From: an uncultured Micrococcaceae bacterium
Lineage (GTDB): Bacteria; Actinomycetota; Actinomycetes; Actinomycetales; Micrococcaceae
NCBI GenBank assembly: GCA_947502645.1
Contig: CANNAD010000001.1
Span: 682,001 to 746,000, forward strand
Length of the DNA stretch: 64,000 nt
Direction of reading: 5' to 3'
Part shown: one piece after another, positions 8,417 to 17,187 of the stretch
Layout: every line of letters starts with the position of its first letter
Position numbering within the stretch: the first letter of the stretch is position 1
Position numbers and translations under genes: made by a program
The notes under the pieces: generated by a model
Databases searched by the model: none
The model's input: only the letters and a program-made list of their open reading frames with translations
Told to the model about the DNA's origin: nothing

Positions 8417-9604
8417 ATGACTTCTTCATTGGACTGGATCACCCGCCTTGTCGCTTTTGACACCACTTCGCGCGATTCCAACTGTGACCTGATCGACTGT
8501 GTTGCGGACGAGATTCGGAAGCACGGCGTCGAACCGTTGATTCTGTCCAACGAGGAAGGCGCCGAGGTCCGCAAAGCCAACCTCTTCGCAACGTTCCCCG
8601 CTCAGGATGGGACGCGCGACGGCGGCGTCGTCCTGTCCGGGCACACCGACGTCGTGCCCGTGGATGGGCAGGACTGGGACAGCGATCCGTTCACCGTTCA
8701 GGAACGCGACGGCCGCCTGTACGGGCGCGGCACCGCCGATATGAAGGGCTATTTGGGCGTCATTTTGGCCAAGCTGGAACGCATCAGCCAGGCGAAACTG
8801 TCCAAGCCTCTGCACCTGGCTTTCTCGTACGACGAGGAAGTGGGGTTGCTGGGCGCCCAGCGGATGGTCGGACAATTCGAAGAGCACGGTATCAATGCGG
8901 ACTCCTGCATTGTCGGGGAGCCCTCGGGCATGCGGGTGGTGCGCGGGCACAAGTCGATCAACCTTTTCGTAGCCCGTTTTCACGGGGTGGCCGCCCACTC
9001 GTCGCTGACGCCGAACGGTTTGAACGCCATCCACTACGCGGGCCGATTCATCGAGTTCTACCGGCAGCTGACCCAGGGCTGGCGGGAGAACGGGCCATTC
9101 GACGAGGCCTACCCTGTGTCGTTTACTACGGGCGGGGTGAACGTGATTTCCGGTGGTATTGCGGGCAACACTGTGCCGGACCTGTGCGACGTCGAGTTTG
9201 AGTTCCGCGCCCTGGGAACGGTGGATACCGACGCCATTGTGGAGCAGGTGCGCGAGTTCCTCTTCGACGTCCTCGAACCAGAGATGAAGGCCGAGAACCC
9301 GGCAGCCAGCATTGAACTGGTCACCAAAGCCCGCGGGCCAGGGCTGGAAACGGCCGACGACGCCGCGATCGTCCAACTCGCACAGGACTGTGGCGGCCTA
9401 CCCACGGAGGGGAAAGTTACCTACGGCACCGAGGCGGGGCTGTTCCACGGCGTCGGGATCGATACCGTCGTGTGCGGTCCCGGTGAGATCGCCGTCGCCC
9501 ATGCCGCCAACGAATATGTGGAACTGGAACAGATTGAAGCGTGTGAAGCGTTCATCGACTCGCTCGTCAGGCAGCTCGAGCAGGGCGACCAGCCGCGCGT
9601 TTAG
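8417..9604 (+). CDS. argE: Acetylornithine deacetylase
   Basis: A 395-residue M20-family metallopeptidase of the ArgE type, which hydrolyses N-acetylornithine to ornithine and acetate. The di-zinc site is visible: H76 and D78 in SGHTDVVP, D108 in TADMKG, E140/E141 in YDEEVGL, and a C-terminal histidine in AVAHAANEYV. The dimerisation domain lies in the middle (about 185-300). It is not in an arginine operon, so a salvage or catabolic role, or another N-acyl amino acid substrate, is possible. Its neighbour is an ornithine-type dehydrogenase. Transcription is probably leaderless. Confidence 0.85.
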   Translation: MTSSLDWITRLVAFDTTSRDSNCDLIDCVADEIRKHGVEPLILSNEEGAEVRKANLFATFPAQDGTRDGGVVLSGHTDVVPVDGQDWDSDPFTVQERDGRLYGRGTADMKGYLGVILAKLERISQAKLSKPLHLAFSYDEEVGLLGAQRMVGQFEEHGINADSCIVGEPSGMRVVRGHKSINLFVARFHGVAAHSSLTPNGLNAIHYAGRFIEFYRQLTQGWRENGPFDEAYPVSFTTGGVNVISGGIAGNTVPDLCDVEFEFRALGTVDTDAIVEQVREFLFDVLEPEMKAENPAASIELVTKARGPGLETADDAAIVQLAQDCGGLPTEGKVTYGTEAGLFHGVGIDTVVCGPGEIAVAHAANEYVELEQIEACEAFIDSLVRQLEQGDQPRV

Positions 9605-9692
9605 GTGCCGTGCCGTATCGTCAGAATACGGAACAAATCACTGTTCCTGTTAAAGCGCAGCATTCTTTGCTGTCGCTGAGGAGCTGAACAGC

Positions 9693-10835
9693 TTGACCTT
9701 ATTGACGCTCGGCGCACTGGCAACCACACGCAAACCTGACGAGCGCAGACTGGCCATTCACCCAGATCACATTGAACGCATCGACGCGGACCTCCGCGCG
9801 AACATCATCCTTGAAGAGGGCTATGGCGAGCGCTTTGGCGTCTCGGACGCCCACCTCGCACAGCAGGTGGGGCGGGTGGCGCCGCGTGCGGAGCTCATGG
9901 CGGCGGCGGACGTGGTTCTGCTGCCGAAGCCGCAACCGGAGGACCTTGCGGAGTTCCGTGACGGCCAGATCCTGTGGGGTTGGCCGCACTGTGTGCAGGA
10001 CAGTGCCATCACCCAGTTGGCCATTGACAAGCGGCTGACGCTGATTGCTTTTGAGGCGATGAACCATTGGGCTTCTGACGGCGGTTTTGGGTTGCACGTT
10101 TTCCATAAGAACAACGAAATGGCGGGCTATTGCTCTGTGTTGCATGCGCTGGAGCGGGCTGGTTCTACCGGAGACTATGGCCGCCGGCTCAGCGCCGTCG
10201 TCATTGGGTTCGGCGCCACCGCCCGCGGCGCCGTAACCGCGCTTAACGCGCACGGCATCCATGACGTTCAGGTCCTGACCAACCGTGCGGTTGCCGCGGT
10301 TGGTTCGCCGATCCACTCGGTGCGGATCACCCAGTTTGATCACGACGACGCCGCCCCATATCTCAGCAACGTCATCACGGACCGGGGCCGGATGCCGTTA
10401 GCTCCGTTCCTTGCCGAGCGGGACATTGTGGTCAACTGCACGCTGCAAGACCCGAACAATCCGCTCATGTACCTGGACGAATCGGATCTGGACGGGTTCC
10501 GTCCCGGTAGCCTGATTGTGGATGTGTCCTGTGACGAGGGCATGGCTTTCAGCTGGGCGAGGATGACAACCTTTGCCGAACCCACGTTCGAGGTCGGTGA
10601 CCACGTGATCTACTACGCCGTGGACCACACGCCGTCGTACCTGTGGAATTCAGCGACCTGGGAGATCAGCTCCGCGCTGATTCCATCACTGCGCACGGTC
10701 ATGAGCGGACCCGACAGCTGGGACGCGGACACGACCATCAGCCGGGCTATCGAAATCCGCGACGGCGCCGTCGTCAACCCGGCGATCCTGGCGTTCCAGA
10801 ACCGCTCGGCAGACTACCCTCACGCAGTTGCCTGA
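9693..10835 (+). CDS. N5-(carboxyethyl)ornithine synthase-like / alanine dehydrogenase-family enzyme
   Basis: A 380-residue protein of the alanine dehydrogenase/transhydrogenase family. The N-terminus has ERRLAIHPDHI and an EEGYGERFGV loop; the nucleotide-binding fold centres on VIGFGATARGA near residue 169; the C-terminal part has VDVSCDEG and a YYAVDHTPSYLW loop. These features fit N5-(carboxyethyl)ornithine synthase (Ceo), which reductively joins pyruvate to the side-chain amine of ornithine, better than true alanine dehydrogenase. The TTG start at 9693 follows GAGGAG at 9678-9683. The preceding argE would supply ornithine, which supports an ornithine-linked role. Confidence 0.7.
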   Translation: MTLLTLGALATTRKPDERRLAIHPDHIERIDADLRANIILEEGYGERFGVSDAHLAQQVGRVAPRAELMAAADVVLLPKPQPEDLAEFRDGQILWGWPHCVQDSAITQLAIDKRLTLIAFEAMNHWASDGGFGLHVFHKNNEMAGYCSVLHALERAGSTGDYGRRLSAVVIGFGATARGAVTALNAHGIHDVQVLTNRAVAAVGSPIHSVRITQFDHDDAAPYLSNVITDRGRMPLAPFLAERDIVVNCTLQDPNNPLMYLDESDLDGFRPGSLIVDVSCDEGMAFSWARMTTFAEPTFEVGDHVIYYAVDHTPSYLWNSATWEISSALIPSLRTVMSGPDSWDADTTISRAIEIRDGAVVNPAILAFQNRSADYPHAVA

Positions 10836-10854
10836 CATCGACTGATCACAGCAT

Positions 10855-10899
10855 AAGGAGGACGACGGCGGCGCTCACATGCCGTCGTCGTCCTCCTTT
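10855..10899 (+). terminator. Bidirectional hairpin terminator
   Basis: A 15-base arm beginning AAGGAGGACGACGGC pairs with GCCGTCGTCGTCCTCCTT, with a three-base bulge and an 11-base loop. It separates the plus-strand dehydrogenase gene from the convergent tetR gene and ends in TTTG on the plus strand. Confidence 0.75.
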
Positions 10900-10900
10900 G

Positions 10901-11554
10901 TTAAGTGGTGCCCGGGGGACGCAAATAGCCGTGTCGGAGGGCCTGCATCAGCTCATCGAGCATCTGTTCCCACAGCTGGGTGGGTACGTTGTCCCCGGTG
11001 TCCGGCTGGCTGAGCCAACGGATACAAATGGTGGCCATGCCGCCAGCGAAGGCGTTGATGAACAGCACAACCTGCAGTTCACTCGTTCCCAGGCACCGGG
11101 CGGAGACCAGGTCGCTGAACTTGGCGGTGGTACGGGCAAAGATCTCGTTCACGCGGGCCCGTCGCCGTGGGTCGGCCTCATCGATGGACTCGAACATCTG
11201 GGCGAGCTTGCGGATCGCGGCGCGCGATTCCTCTGTCCGCAGGACCGCGCGAAGATCGTCGAGCACCCCGTCGATCCCGGTTTTCGTGCCAGAGGCGATG
11301 CTCGAGCTGATTGTTTCCGTAAACGTGGACAGACCCTCCTCCGCTACCTCGAGCACCACCTCGTCCAGTGACGGAAAATGGTTGAACACTGTGCGCCGGG
11401 CAACATCCGCCCGCGCGGCCAGTTCGTCGACCGTGAACGCAGCGCCCCCATGCTCCTCGATCAGCAGACTGGCCGCCTCGACGATGGCGTGCCGGTGCCG
11501 CAGCTTCGTCGTTTCCCGGCGACCTGCCGCCGTCGGGCTCGATGCCTTGTCCAT
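10901..11554 (-). CDS. TetR family transcriptional regulator
   Basis: A 217-residue regulator with an N-terminal helix-turn-helix at about residues 22-65 (FTVDELAARADVARRTVFNHF), characteristic of TetR, and a ligand-binding C-terminal domain. It is the second gene of an operon, 9 bases after the MMPL exporter stop, and therefore most likely represses its own operon. Matching palindromes sit over the promoter at 14096-14123. The inducer is unknown, presumably a compound exported by the pump. Confidence 0.9.
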   Translation of the reverse strand: MDKASSPTAAGRRETTKLRHRHAIVEAASLLIEEHGGAAFTVDELAARADVARRTVFNHFPSLDEVVLEVAEEGLSTFTETISSSIASGTKTGIDGVLDDLRAVLRTEESRAAIRKLAQMFESIDEADPRRRARVNEIFARTTAKFSDLVSARCLGTSELQVVLFINAFAGGMATICIRWLSQPDTGDNVPTQLWEQMLDELMQALRHGYLRPPGTT

Positions 11555-11563
11555 CAGACCAAC

Positions 11564-14059
11564 CTACCTACTGGGAAGTTCTGCCAGTTCGCGTTCAGGC
11601 TCAGCGGGTGCGTGTGTCTCGTGGCGGCGTTCCAGGGCGGCACCCTCGACGTCGGCATTCGGCAGGATCCTGTCCAGCCACTTCGGCAGCCACCAGGCCT
11701 TCTCTCCCAGCAGATGCATCAGCGCGGGCATGATGACCATGCGCACCAGGAACGCGTCCACGAGAACACCAAACGCCAGACCGAAGCCAATCGGTTTGAT
11801 CATCGTCATGTGGGAAAAGATGAACCCTGAGAAGACGGAGATCATGATGATCGCCGCGGCAACCACTACCGTCCGGGCAGCCCGCATGCCCTTGACGACG
11901 GCGAGCCGCGCTGGTGTGCCGTGGGCGTACGCCTCCCGCATGCCGGAGACAAGGAACAGCTGGTAGTCCATCGCCAAGCCGAACAGGATGCCGATCATCA
12001 GCACGGGCAGGAAGCTGAGCACCGGAGCCGGGGAATGCACGCCAAACAGTTCACCGAGCCAACCCCACTGGAAAATCGCGACAACCCCGCCCATCGCTGC
12101 CGCAATGGAGAGCATGAACCCTGCGGTGGCAATCAGCGGAACCCAGATAGACCGGAACACCACCAGCATGATCACCAGTGACAGTCCGACGACGAGCGCC
12201 AGGTACAGCGGCAGGGCGTTGCCCAGTTTTTCGGAGATGTCGATGTTGCCACTGGCCTGACCAGCAACCTCGTAGGTCACGCCATCCACGCCATCGAGAC
12301 CACGCAGTTCGTGAACCAGCTCCTCGGTGGACTCGGCGGTTGGACCCTCGTCCGGGATGAGCTGGAACGCCACGATCTCGTTGTCTTCGCCCACCCCGAT
12401 CGGAGCGACGGCGCTGACATGTTCCACACCCGCGAGCTGTTCGGCGAGGGTAGCTTGGGTGGCGGTCAGGTCGTCGTCGGACACTGCGTCCTGAAGATTA
12501 GCGACGACCACCAGCGGGCCATTCAACCCGGCGCCGAACTTCTCCTCCACCACGGTGTACGCCTGGTACTGCGTGGAGTCCAGGGCCTCCGATGATCCGT
12601 CGGGGATGCCCAGGCGCATCGAGAGTGCAGGTATGGCGACGACGATCATGGCGGCCACGGCGACGATCACGCGCAGGATGGAGCGCGGCGTGGACAGGGG
12701 GCGCAGTTCCTTCTGAACCGGGCGTTCGCCAGCGGCAATGGAAGCCCGCATCTTGCGTGGAACCAGACGCATGCCTGCCAGTGAGATCAGAGCCGGTGCC
12801 AGCGTGACGGCGGCGAGCACTGCCACTGCCACACAGACCGCGGCAGCTGTGCCCATGAGTCCGAGGAAGTCGATGCCCGTCACGTTCAGGGCAGCCAGGG
12901 CGATGATCACGGTGGCGCCAGCGAAGACTACGGCGTTGCCTGACGTGCCGTTCGCGAGCGCGATCGATTCCTTTAACTCCACGCCCGCCCGCAGGTTCTG
13001 GCGGTGGCGGTTGAGGATGAACAGCGAGTAATCAATGCCCACTGCCAGGCCGAGCATGAGCCCCAGAATCGGGGTCACGGAGATCATTTCCACAACACCG
13101 GAGAAGGACAGGACGCCCAGGGCTCCGACGGCAACACCGACCAGCGCCATGAGGATCGGCAGGCCCGCGGCCACGATGGTGCCGAGCATGACCAGCAGCA
13201 CGATGGCGGCAATGATGATGCCGATTCCTTCCTGGCCACCTACGGCACTGGAGGCTACGTCCACCATGGAGGAGGAGACGTCTACCTCGGCCCCGGCCAG
13301 GTCCGCTGCTGTGAGGACGTCAACGACGGCGGCGGGCACCGTCATTTCCAGGTTGTTCTGGGAGGCGGTGAAGATGATGGTGCCGGTGGCGGCGGACCCG
13401 TCCTCGGAGACCATCCGGATCCCGGAGGCGTAGTCCATCAGCGCGGTGCCGTACTCGAGCTCCTCAACGTTCGCCTCGAGCTCGGCCTGCCCCTGTTCCA
13501 GCTCGGCGCGGCCCTGGTCGAGCTGTACCTGCTGCTGATCGAGTTGGGCTTGTGCCGCGGCAGGTGGTGCCGGCTGTGCGTCTAGTTGCGCCTGTGCGGT
13601 GTCCAACTGTTCCTGGCCGGCGTCGAGCTTTTCCAGTCCCTGCGCTATTTGCGTCCGCGCGTCCGCGATCTGTTCGCGACCGTTTTCCAGTTGGGCTTTC
13701 TGGTCGGCTCTGTCGGCTTCAGTCTGGAAGGGGTCGACGACGGTTTCCACGCCCTTGACGTCGGCTGCTTCGTCGAGCGCCAAAGAGATTGCTGTGCGCT
13801 GCTCGTCGGTGAGTTCAGCGCCGTCGGGATTGTGGAAAACGACGGTACCGGTAGCCCGGCTGGCGTCAGGCAGGGCTTCCTGCAGGGTCTTGGTAACCCG
13901 GTCTGTGGGGGTGCCGTCGAGGCTGATCGCGGTGCCGAGCTTGCCGCCCGCAAAGATGAAACCGCAGGCGACAATCACGATCACAGCGATCCAGCTGCCG
14001 ACCACCGCCCACGGGCGTCGAGCGGAAAACCGCCCCAGTTTGTACAGGAGTTCAGCCAT
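11564..14059 (-). CDS. MMPL family RND exporter
   Basis: An 831-residue membrane transporter with two repeats, each with a first transmembrane helix, an extracellular loop and a bundle of five helices (about residues 15-35 and 280-420; about 460-480 and 630-790). The helix-4 motif GLAVGIDYSLFILNRHR appears in the first half and LFGLAMDYQLFLVSGMR in the second; the Asp-Tyr pairs are the proton-relay residues of MMPL pumps. The first extracellular loop carries a glutamine-rich coiled coil (about 120-200). It probably exports a lipid or hydrophobic drug, driven by the proton gradient. It is co-transcribed with tetR. Confidence 0.92.
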   Translation of the reverse strand: MAELLYKLGRFSARRPWAVVGSWIAVIVIVACGFIFAGGKLGTAISLDGTPTDRVTKTLQEALPDASRATGTVVFHNPDGAELTDEQRTAISLALDEAADVKGVETVVDPFQTEADRADQKAQLENGREQIADARTQIAQGLEKLDAGQEQLDTAQAQLDAQPAPPAAAQAQLDQQQVQLDQGRAELEQGQAELEANVEELEYGTALMDYASGIRMVSEDGSAATGTIIFTASQNNLEMTVPAAVVDVLTAADLAGAEVDVSSSMVDVASSAVGGQEGIGIIIAAIVLLVMLGTIVAAGLPILMALVGVAVGALGVLSFSGVVEMISVTPILGLMLGLAVGIDYSLFILNRHRQNLRAGVELKESIALANGTSGNAVVFAGATVIIALAALNVTGIDFLGLMGTAAAVCVAVAVLAAVTLAPALISLAGMRLVPRKMRASIAAGERPVQKELRPLSTPRSILRVIVAVAAMIVVAIPALSMRLGIPDGSSEALDSTQYQAYTVVEEKFGAGLNGPLVVVANLQDAVSDDDLTATQATLAEQLAGVEHVSAVAPIGVGEDNEIVAFQLIPDEGPTAESTEELVHELRGLDGVDGVTYEVAGQASGNIDISEKLGNALPLYLALVVGLSLVIMLVVFRSIWVPLIATAGFMLSIAAAMGGVVAIFQWGWLGELFGVHSPAPVLSFLPVLMIGILFGLAMDYQLFLVSGMREAYAHGTPARLAVVKGMRAARTVVVAAAIIMISVFSGFIFSHMTMIKPIGFGLAFGVLVDAFLVRMVIMPALMHLLGEKAWWLPKWLDRILPNADVEGAALERRHETHAPAEPERELAELPSR

Positions 14060-14095
14060 GGGGAGGTCCTTCAGTCGCGACGGGAATCGCTCATT

Positions 14096-14123
14096 ACACT
14101 AAGTGCAACGACGCACTGAGTGC
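14096..14123 (-). promoter_or_regulatory. TetR operator pair over the MMPL-tetR promoter
   Basis: Two related palindromes, ACACTAAGTGC at 14096-14106 and GCACTGAGTGC at 14113-14123, share the form GCACT-N-AGTGC with centres 17 bases apart. They lie 37-64 bases before the exporter start. On the minus strand a TTGCAC / TAGTGT promoter would be embedded in them, so binding would block transcription. Confidence 0.65.
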
Positions 14124-14204
14124 AATTTTGCTTGGCGCAATCCAGCAACTTTGAGGGCAATGACCGCGTGTCGCACGGAAACACGCCCCAAAATGAGCCA
14201 CCTC

Positions 14205-14957
14205 TTAAATGATGTGGCGTAGGAATCGTTCGGGAGCATCCAGGAAAGCGCGCCAGTTCCGAACAAGGTCGAGGTCATCGTATTCGCTGGCGCGTATGCC
14301 CCACTCGCCGATCTCATAGAGGTCAGCGTCTGGGTAGGCGGCGAGGACCGGCGAGTGCGTGGATAGCAAGACTTGGGACCCACCATCCACGAGATCTCGA
14401 AGGAGACCAATCAAGGCGAGACAGCCGGGAAGTGAGAGAGCGGACTCCGGCTCATCGAGTACCCAGAGGCCGTGCATCTGGGACCGCGCCGCAACGAGAT
14501 CCAGGAAGGACTCCCCGTGGCTTCGCTGGTGGAACGAGCCTTCATCTCCGATCGATTCGAGGTATGTAAAAAGGCCATGCATCGTTTCGGCTCGTAGGAA
14601 GAATCCACGTTTCGAGGCCCCAGCTCCTCGGATTAATTGCAAATGGTTCGCCAGGTCGGACTCAGATGTGTAGCTGCGGTGCATTGTATTTGTGGATCCA
14701 CCCTCGGCGTTCATACCAAATGCCATAGCAATCGCTTCCACCAGCGTCGACTTGCCGGAGCCATTCTCTCCCACGAGGATCGTCATCGGTCCGAGATTCA
14801 GGCCCTCATCGAGGAGCTGTCTGACCGGCATGAGCGTCGCTGGCCACACATTGGGATCCATGAGCAGTGGCCTGGATCCCTCGACGCGTCGAAGGGGCGG
14901 TGTTCGAAAGCGCGAGAAGTTTGAAGACACGATCTGATTCTTCCAGCGACTACGCAC
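14205..14957 (-). CDS. AAA-family ATPase (COG3910-like, SMC/ABC-type P-loop)
   Basis: A 250-residue predicted ATPase. Walker A is GENGSGKST (about residues 63-71), Walker B is WVLDEPESAL (about 168-177) and the switch histidine is in LLSTHSPVL. It has an ABC/SMC-like head but no long coiled coil, which fits the stand-alone COG3910 group. The role is unknown; relatives are sometimes found near defence genes, but no partner nuclease is seen here. It is transcribed away from the P-loop kinase-like gene at 15011. Confidence 0.75.
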   Translation of the reverse strand: MRSRWKNQIVSSNFSRFRTPPLRRVEGSRPLLMDPNVWPATLMPVRQLLDEGLNLGPMTILVGENGSGKSTLVEAIAMAFGMNAEGGSTNTMHRSYTSESDLANHLQLIRGAGASKRGFFLRAETMHGLFTYLESIGDEGSFHQRSHGESFLDLVAARSQMHGLWVLDEPESALSLPGCLALIGLLRDLVDGGSQVLLSTHSPVLAAYPDADLYEIGEWGIRASEYDDLDLVRNWRAFLDAPERFLRHII

Positions 14958-15010
14958 GACGGCGACCGCGACCTGCCTTGATACAGCACCGGCATGGCAT
15001 CATAAGAACC

Positions 15011-15556
15011 GTGCACACACCATCGCCCACCCGGGTCCTGCTCTACGGCGTCACCGGGAGCGGCAAGTCATCGGCTGCTCGTGCGTATGCTGAGGCTGCC
15101 GGTCTTCCTGAATTTTCAGCAGACGACGACGTTGGATGGCTCCCCGAGTGGCGGCAGCGCAGTGTTGAGGAACAACGTAAATTAGCTGCCGGTATCGTCG
15201 CGCACGATGAATGGGTTCTCGACAGCGCGTATGCGACGTGGCGGGACATCGTACTTCCCCGCACGGAGCTTATTGTGGCGCTGGACTACCCACGCTGGAT
15301 TTCATTATGGCGGCTATTGCGTCGGACACTGCGCAGATCCACGACCGGTCAAATTGTGTGCAACGGCAACACCGAGACCTTTTGGCGTCTATTCACCAAG
15401 GAATCAATAATCCGTTGGCACTTCCAGAGCTTCAAACGGAAGCATGTGGTTATTGAACAGCTGAAGGCAAATCCAGATATGCCAGCGGTTGTGGTGTTCA
15501 AGCGCCCACGAGATCTGGATAACTGGCTGTCAGGGGTACACAAGTCCACCGTGTGA
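15011..15556 (+). CDS. P-loop nucleotide kinase-like protein
   Basis: A 181-residue protein with Walker A GVTGSGKSS at about residues 13-21 and a pattern resembling adenylate kinase / DNA topology modulation (FlaR-like) proteins. These have a WVLDSAYATWRD segment after the switch region, a short hydrophobic beta strand LIVALDYP and an arginine-rich lid (LWRLLRRTLRRSTTG). The start is GTG 15011; longer in-frame readings would overlap the divergent ATPase gene. It probably binds ATP and phosphorylates a small molecule; the substrate is unknown. Confidence 0.65.
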   Translation: MHTPSPTRVLLYGVTGSGKSSAARAYAEAAGLPEFSADDDVGWLPEWRQRSVEEQRKLAAGIVAHDEWVLDSAYATWRDIVLPRTELIVALDYPRWISLWRLLRRTLRRSTTGQIVCNGNTETFWRLFTKESIIRWHFQSFKRKHVVIEQLKANPDMPAVVVFKRPRDLDNWLSGVHKSTV

Positions 15557-15678
15557 TCAGATACGTCACCCTTGGGGAAAAGTTGGCAGCGACCGCCCTT
15601 CTGATCACCGACACCGCTTTGGCCCGAGGACCAGACGCTCTGGTCTCCACCCACTAACGCACTCGGACAGGATGAGCT

Positions 15679-16014
15679 TTGAAACACGCAGCTTCCACTG
15701 ACACGGACTCCACACGCCCCCGCCCTCGCATCGTCTGTATTTGCGGGTCGGTGAGGTTCTGGCCGGAGATGAATGCGCTGATGCGACGATTGTCCCTCGA
15801 CGGACACATAGTTGTTGCTCCGGTTAATCTCGAAGGTGGCCGCGACCAATTGACTGAGCAAGATCGACGGCGGCTCAACGCACTTCATCTGCGCAAGATC
15901 GACTTGGCAGATAGCGTGATGGTTGTCTGCCCCGGGAACTACATCGGCGAATCCACCGCCAAGGAGATTGCTTACGCCACCGCTGCAGGAAAACAAATCG
16001 ACTATGTCTCGTGA
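15679..16014 (+). CDS. Nucleoside 2-deoxyribosyltransferase-like / DUF4406-type small protein
   Basis: A 111-residue Rossmann-like domain with CICGSVRFWPEMNALMRRL at the start, a middle RRLNALHLRKIDLADSVMVVCPG segment and a closing GESTAKEIAYATAAGKQIDYV. This order matches the nucleoside 2-deoxyribosyltransferase / DUF4406 fold, in which small domains bind nucleotides. The start is uncertain: TTG 15679 follows AGGATGAG. It stands alone, close to the 3' end of a convergent flavin oxidoreductase. Confidence 0.6.
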   Translation: MKHAASTDTDSTRPRPRIVCICGSVRFWPEMNALMRRLSLDGHIVVAPVNLEGGRDQLTEQDRRRLNALHLRKIDLADSVMVVCPGNYIGESTAKEIAYATAAGKQIDYVS

Positions 16015-16081
16015 GCCATTTCGATGCGAGGGTGAAGCGGCGAAGGTCTCGGCCTGGCTATGGGCATCTACGAAGGCGCTA

Positions 16082-17101
16082 TCACCGCCTCCAACCCAGG
16101 GCTGGCGCAACGTCACGGGCAACGCTTTCCAGCAGCCGCGCGTTGAAGTCCACACCCAACTGGTTCGGCACAGTGATCATCAGTGTGTCCGCGGACTGCA
16201 CGGCTTCGTCCTTCGCGAGCTCAGCGGCCAGTAGGTCCGGCTCACCAATGTAGCTTTTGCCGAAACGGGAGCGGGCGCCGTCGAGCATCCCCACCTGGTC
16301 TTGCCCCTCAGAGGAACCACCAAAGTAGCCGCGCGTCTCGTCGTCAAAAATCGGCAGAACACTCCGACTCACCGAGACGCGGGGCTCCCAGCCGTGACCG
16401 GCGTCGGCCCAGGCCTGACGGAACAAACTGATCTGCTCGGCCTGCAACTGATCAAAAGGAACACCAGTATCCTCCGTGAGCAGTGTTGAACTCATCAGGT
16501 TCATCCCCTGCTCAGCCGCCCAGACCGCCGTCGCCCGTGTTCCAGCGCCCCACCAGATCCTCCGGCCCAAGCCCGGCGACTGCGGCTGAATCGGCAACAG
16601 CCCCGGTGCACCACCGGTCATACGAGGGTCAGCCTGGGCAATGCCAGCCCCGGCAATCGCCTGCCGAAACAGATCCGTGTGAACACGCGCCATGTCAGCC
16701 GGCGTCTGGCCCTCCGCCGGAACATGACCAAAGGTCGAAGCGCCGTCGAGCGCCGGCTCAGGTGACCCACGACTGATCCCCAACTGGAGCCGCTCACCAC
16801 CGATCAGGTCCGTGGACGCAGCCTCCTCCGCCATATACAGCGGGTTCTCGTAGCGCATATCAATGACGCCGGTACCCATCTCGATGCGGCTGGTCCTGGC
16901 TGCGATCGCCGCCAACAGCGGGAAGGGTGAAGACTGCTGACGCGCATAGTGATGGACGCGGAAGAAAGCGCCGTCTACGCCCAGCTCCTCGGCAGCAACC
17001 GACAGATCAATGGCCTGCAACAGTGCATCCGCGCCAGTGCGCGTGCGGGAGCCAGGATGCGGACCCCAATGACCGAAGGACAGGAAGCCAAAACGTTTCA
17101 T
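16082..17101 (-). CDS. LLM-class flavin-dependent oxidoreductase
   Basis: A 339-residue luciferase-like TIM-barrel enzyme that uses FMNH2 or F420. The start at ATG 17101 gives MKRFGFLSFGHWGPHPGS, a normal first beta strand; the longer frame to 17206 would overlap the neighbouring gene and is rejected. Family hallmarks include the GVDGAFFRVHHYA segment, the TSRIEMGTGVIDMRYENPLYMAEEAA block and the RLQLGISRGSPEPA loop. The substrate is unknown. It is transcribed divergently from the toxin-antitoxin candidate with 86 bases between. Confidence 0.85.
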   Translation of the reverse strand: MKRFGFLSFGHWGPHPGSRTRTGADALLQAIDLSVAAEELGVDGAFFRVHHYARQQSSPFPLLAAIAARTSRIEMGTGVIDMRYENPLYMAEEAASTDLIGGERLQLGISRGSPEPALDGASTFGHVPAEGQTPADMARVHTDLFRQAIAGAGIAQADPRMTGGAPGLLPIQPQSPGLGRRIWWGAGTRATAVWAAEQGMNLMSSTLLTEDTGVPFDQLQAEQISLFRQAWADAGHGWEPRVSVSRSVLPIFDDETRGYFGGSSEGQDQVGMLDGARSRFGKSYIGEPDLLAAELAKDEAVQSADTLMITVPNQLGVDFNARLLESVARDVAPALGWRR

Positions 17102-17175
17102 GCCCACAACAACCGCGCGGCAGAAGCGCTCATTCCCGGCAGACTCCGTAATGGACTTCAGAACACGTTCCGAGT

Positions 17176-17181
17176 TAGGCT
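17176..17181 (+). promoter_or_regulatory. Leaderless -10 element for the antitoxin gene
   Basis: TAGGCT lies exactly six bases before ATG 17188 and no ribosome binding site is present, so the transcript probably starts at the ATG. Confidence 0.45.
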
Positions 17182-17187
17182 TACGAC

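Noticed and set aside
15629-15645. Hairpin GACCAGA-CGC-TCTGGTC as a terminator
   Set aside because: The stem is only 7 bp without a T-run and could occur by chance; not listed as a feature.
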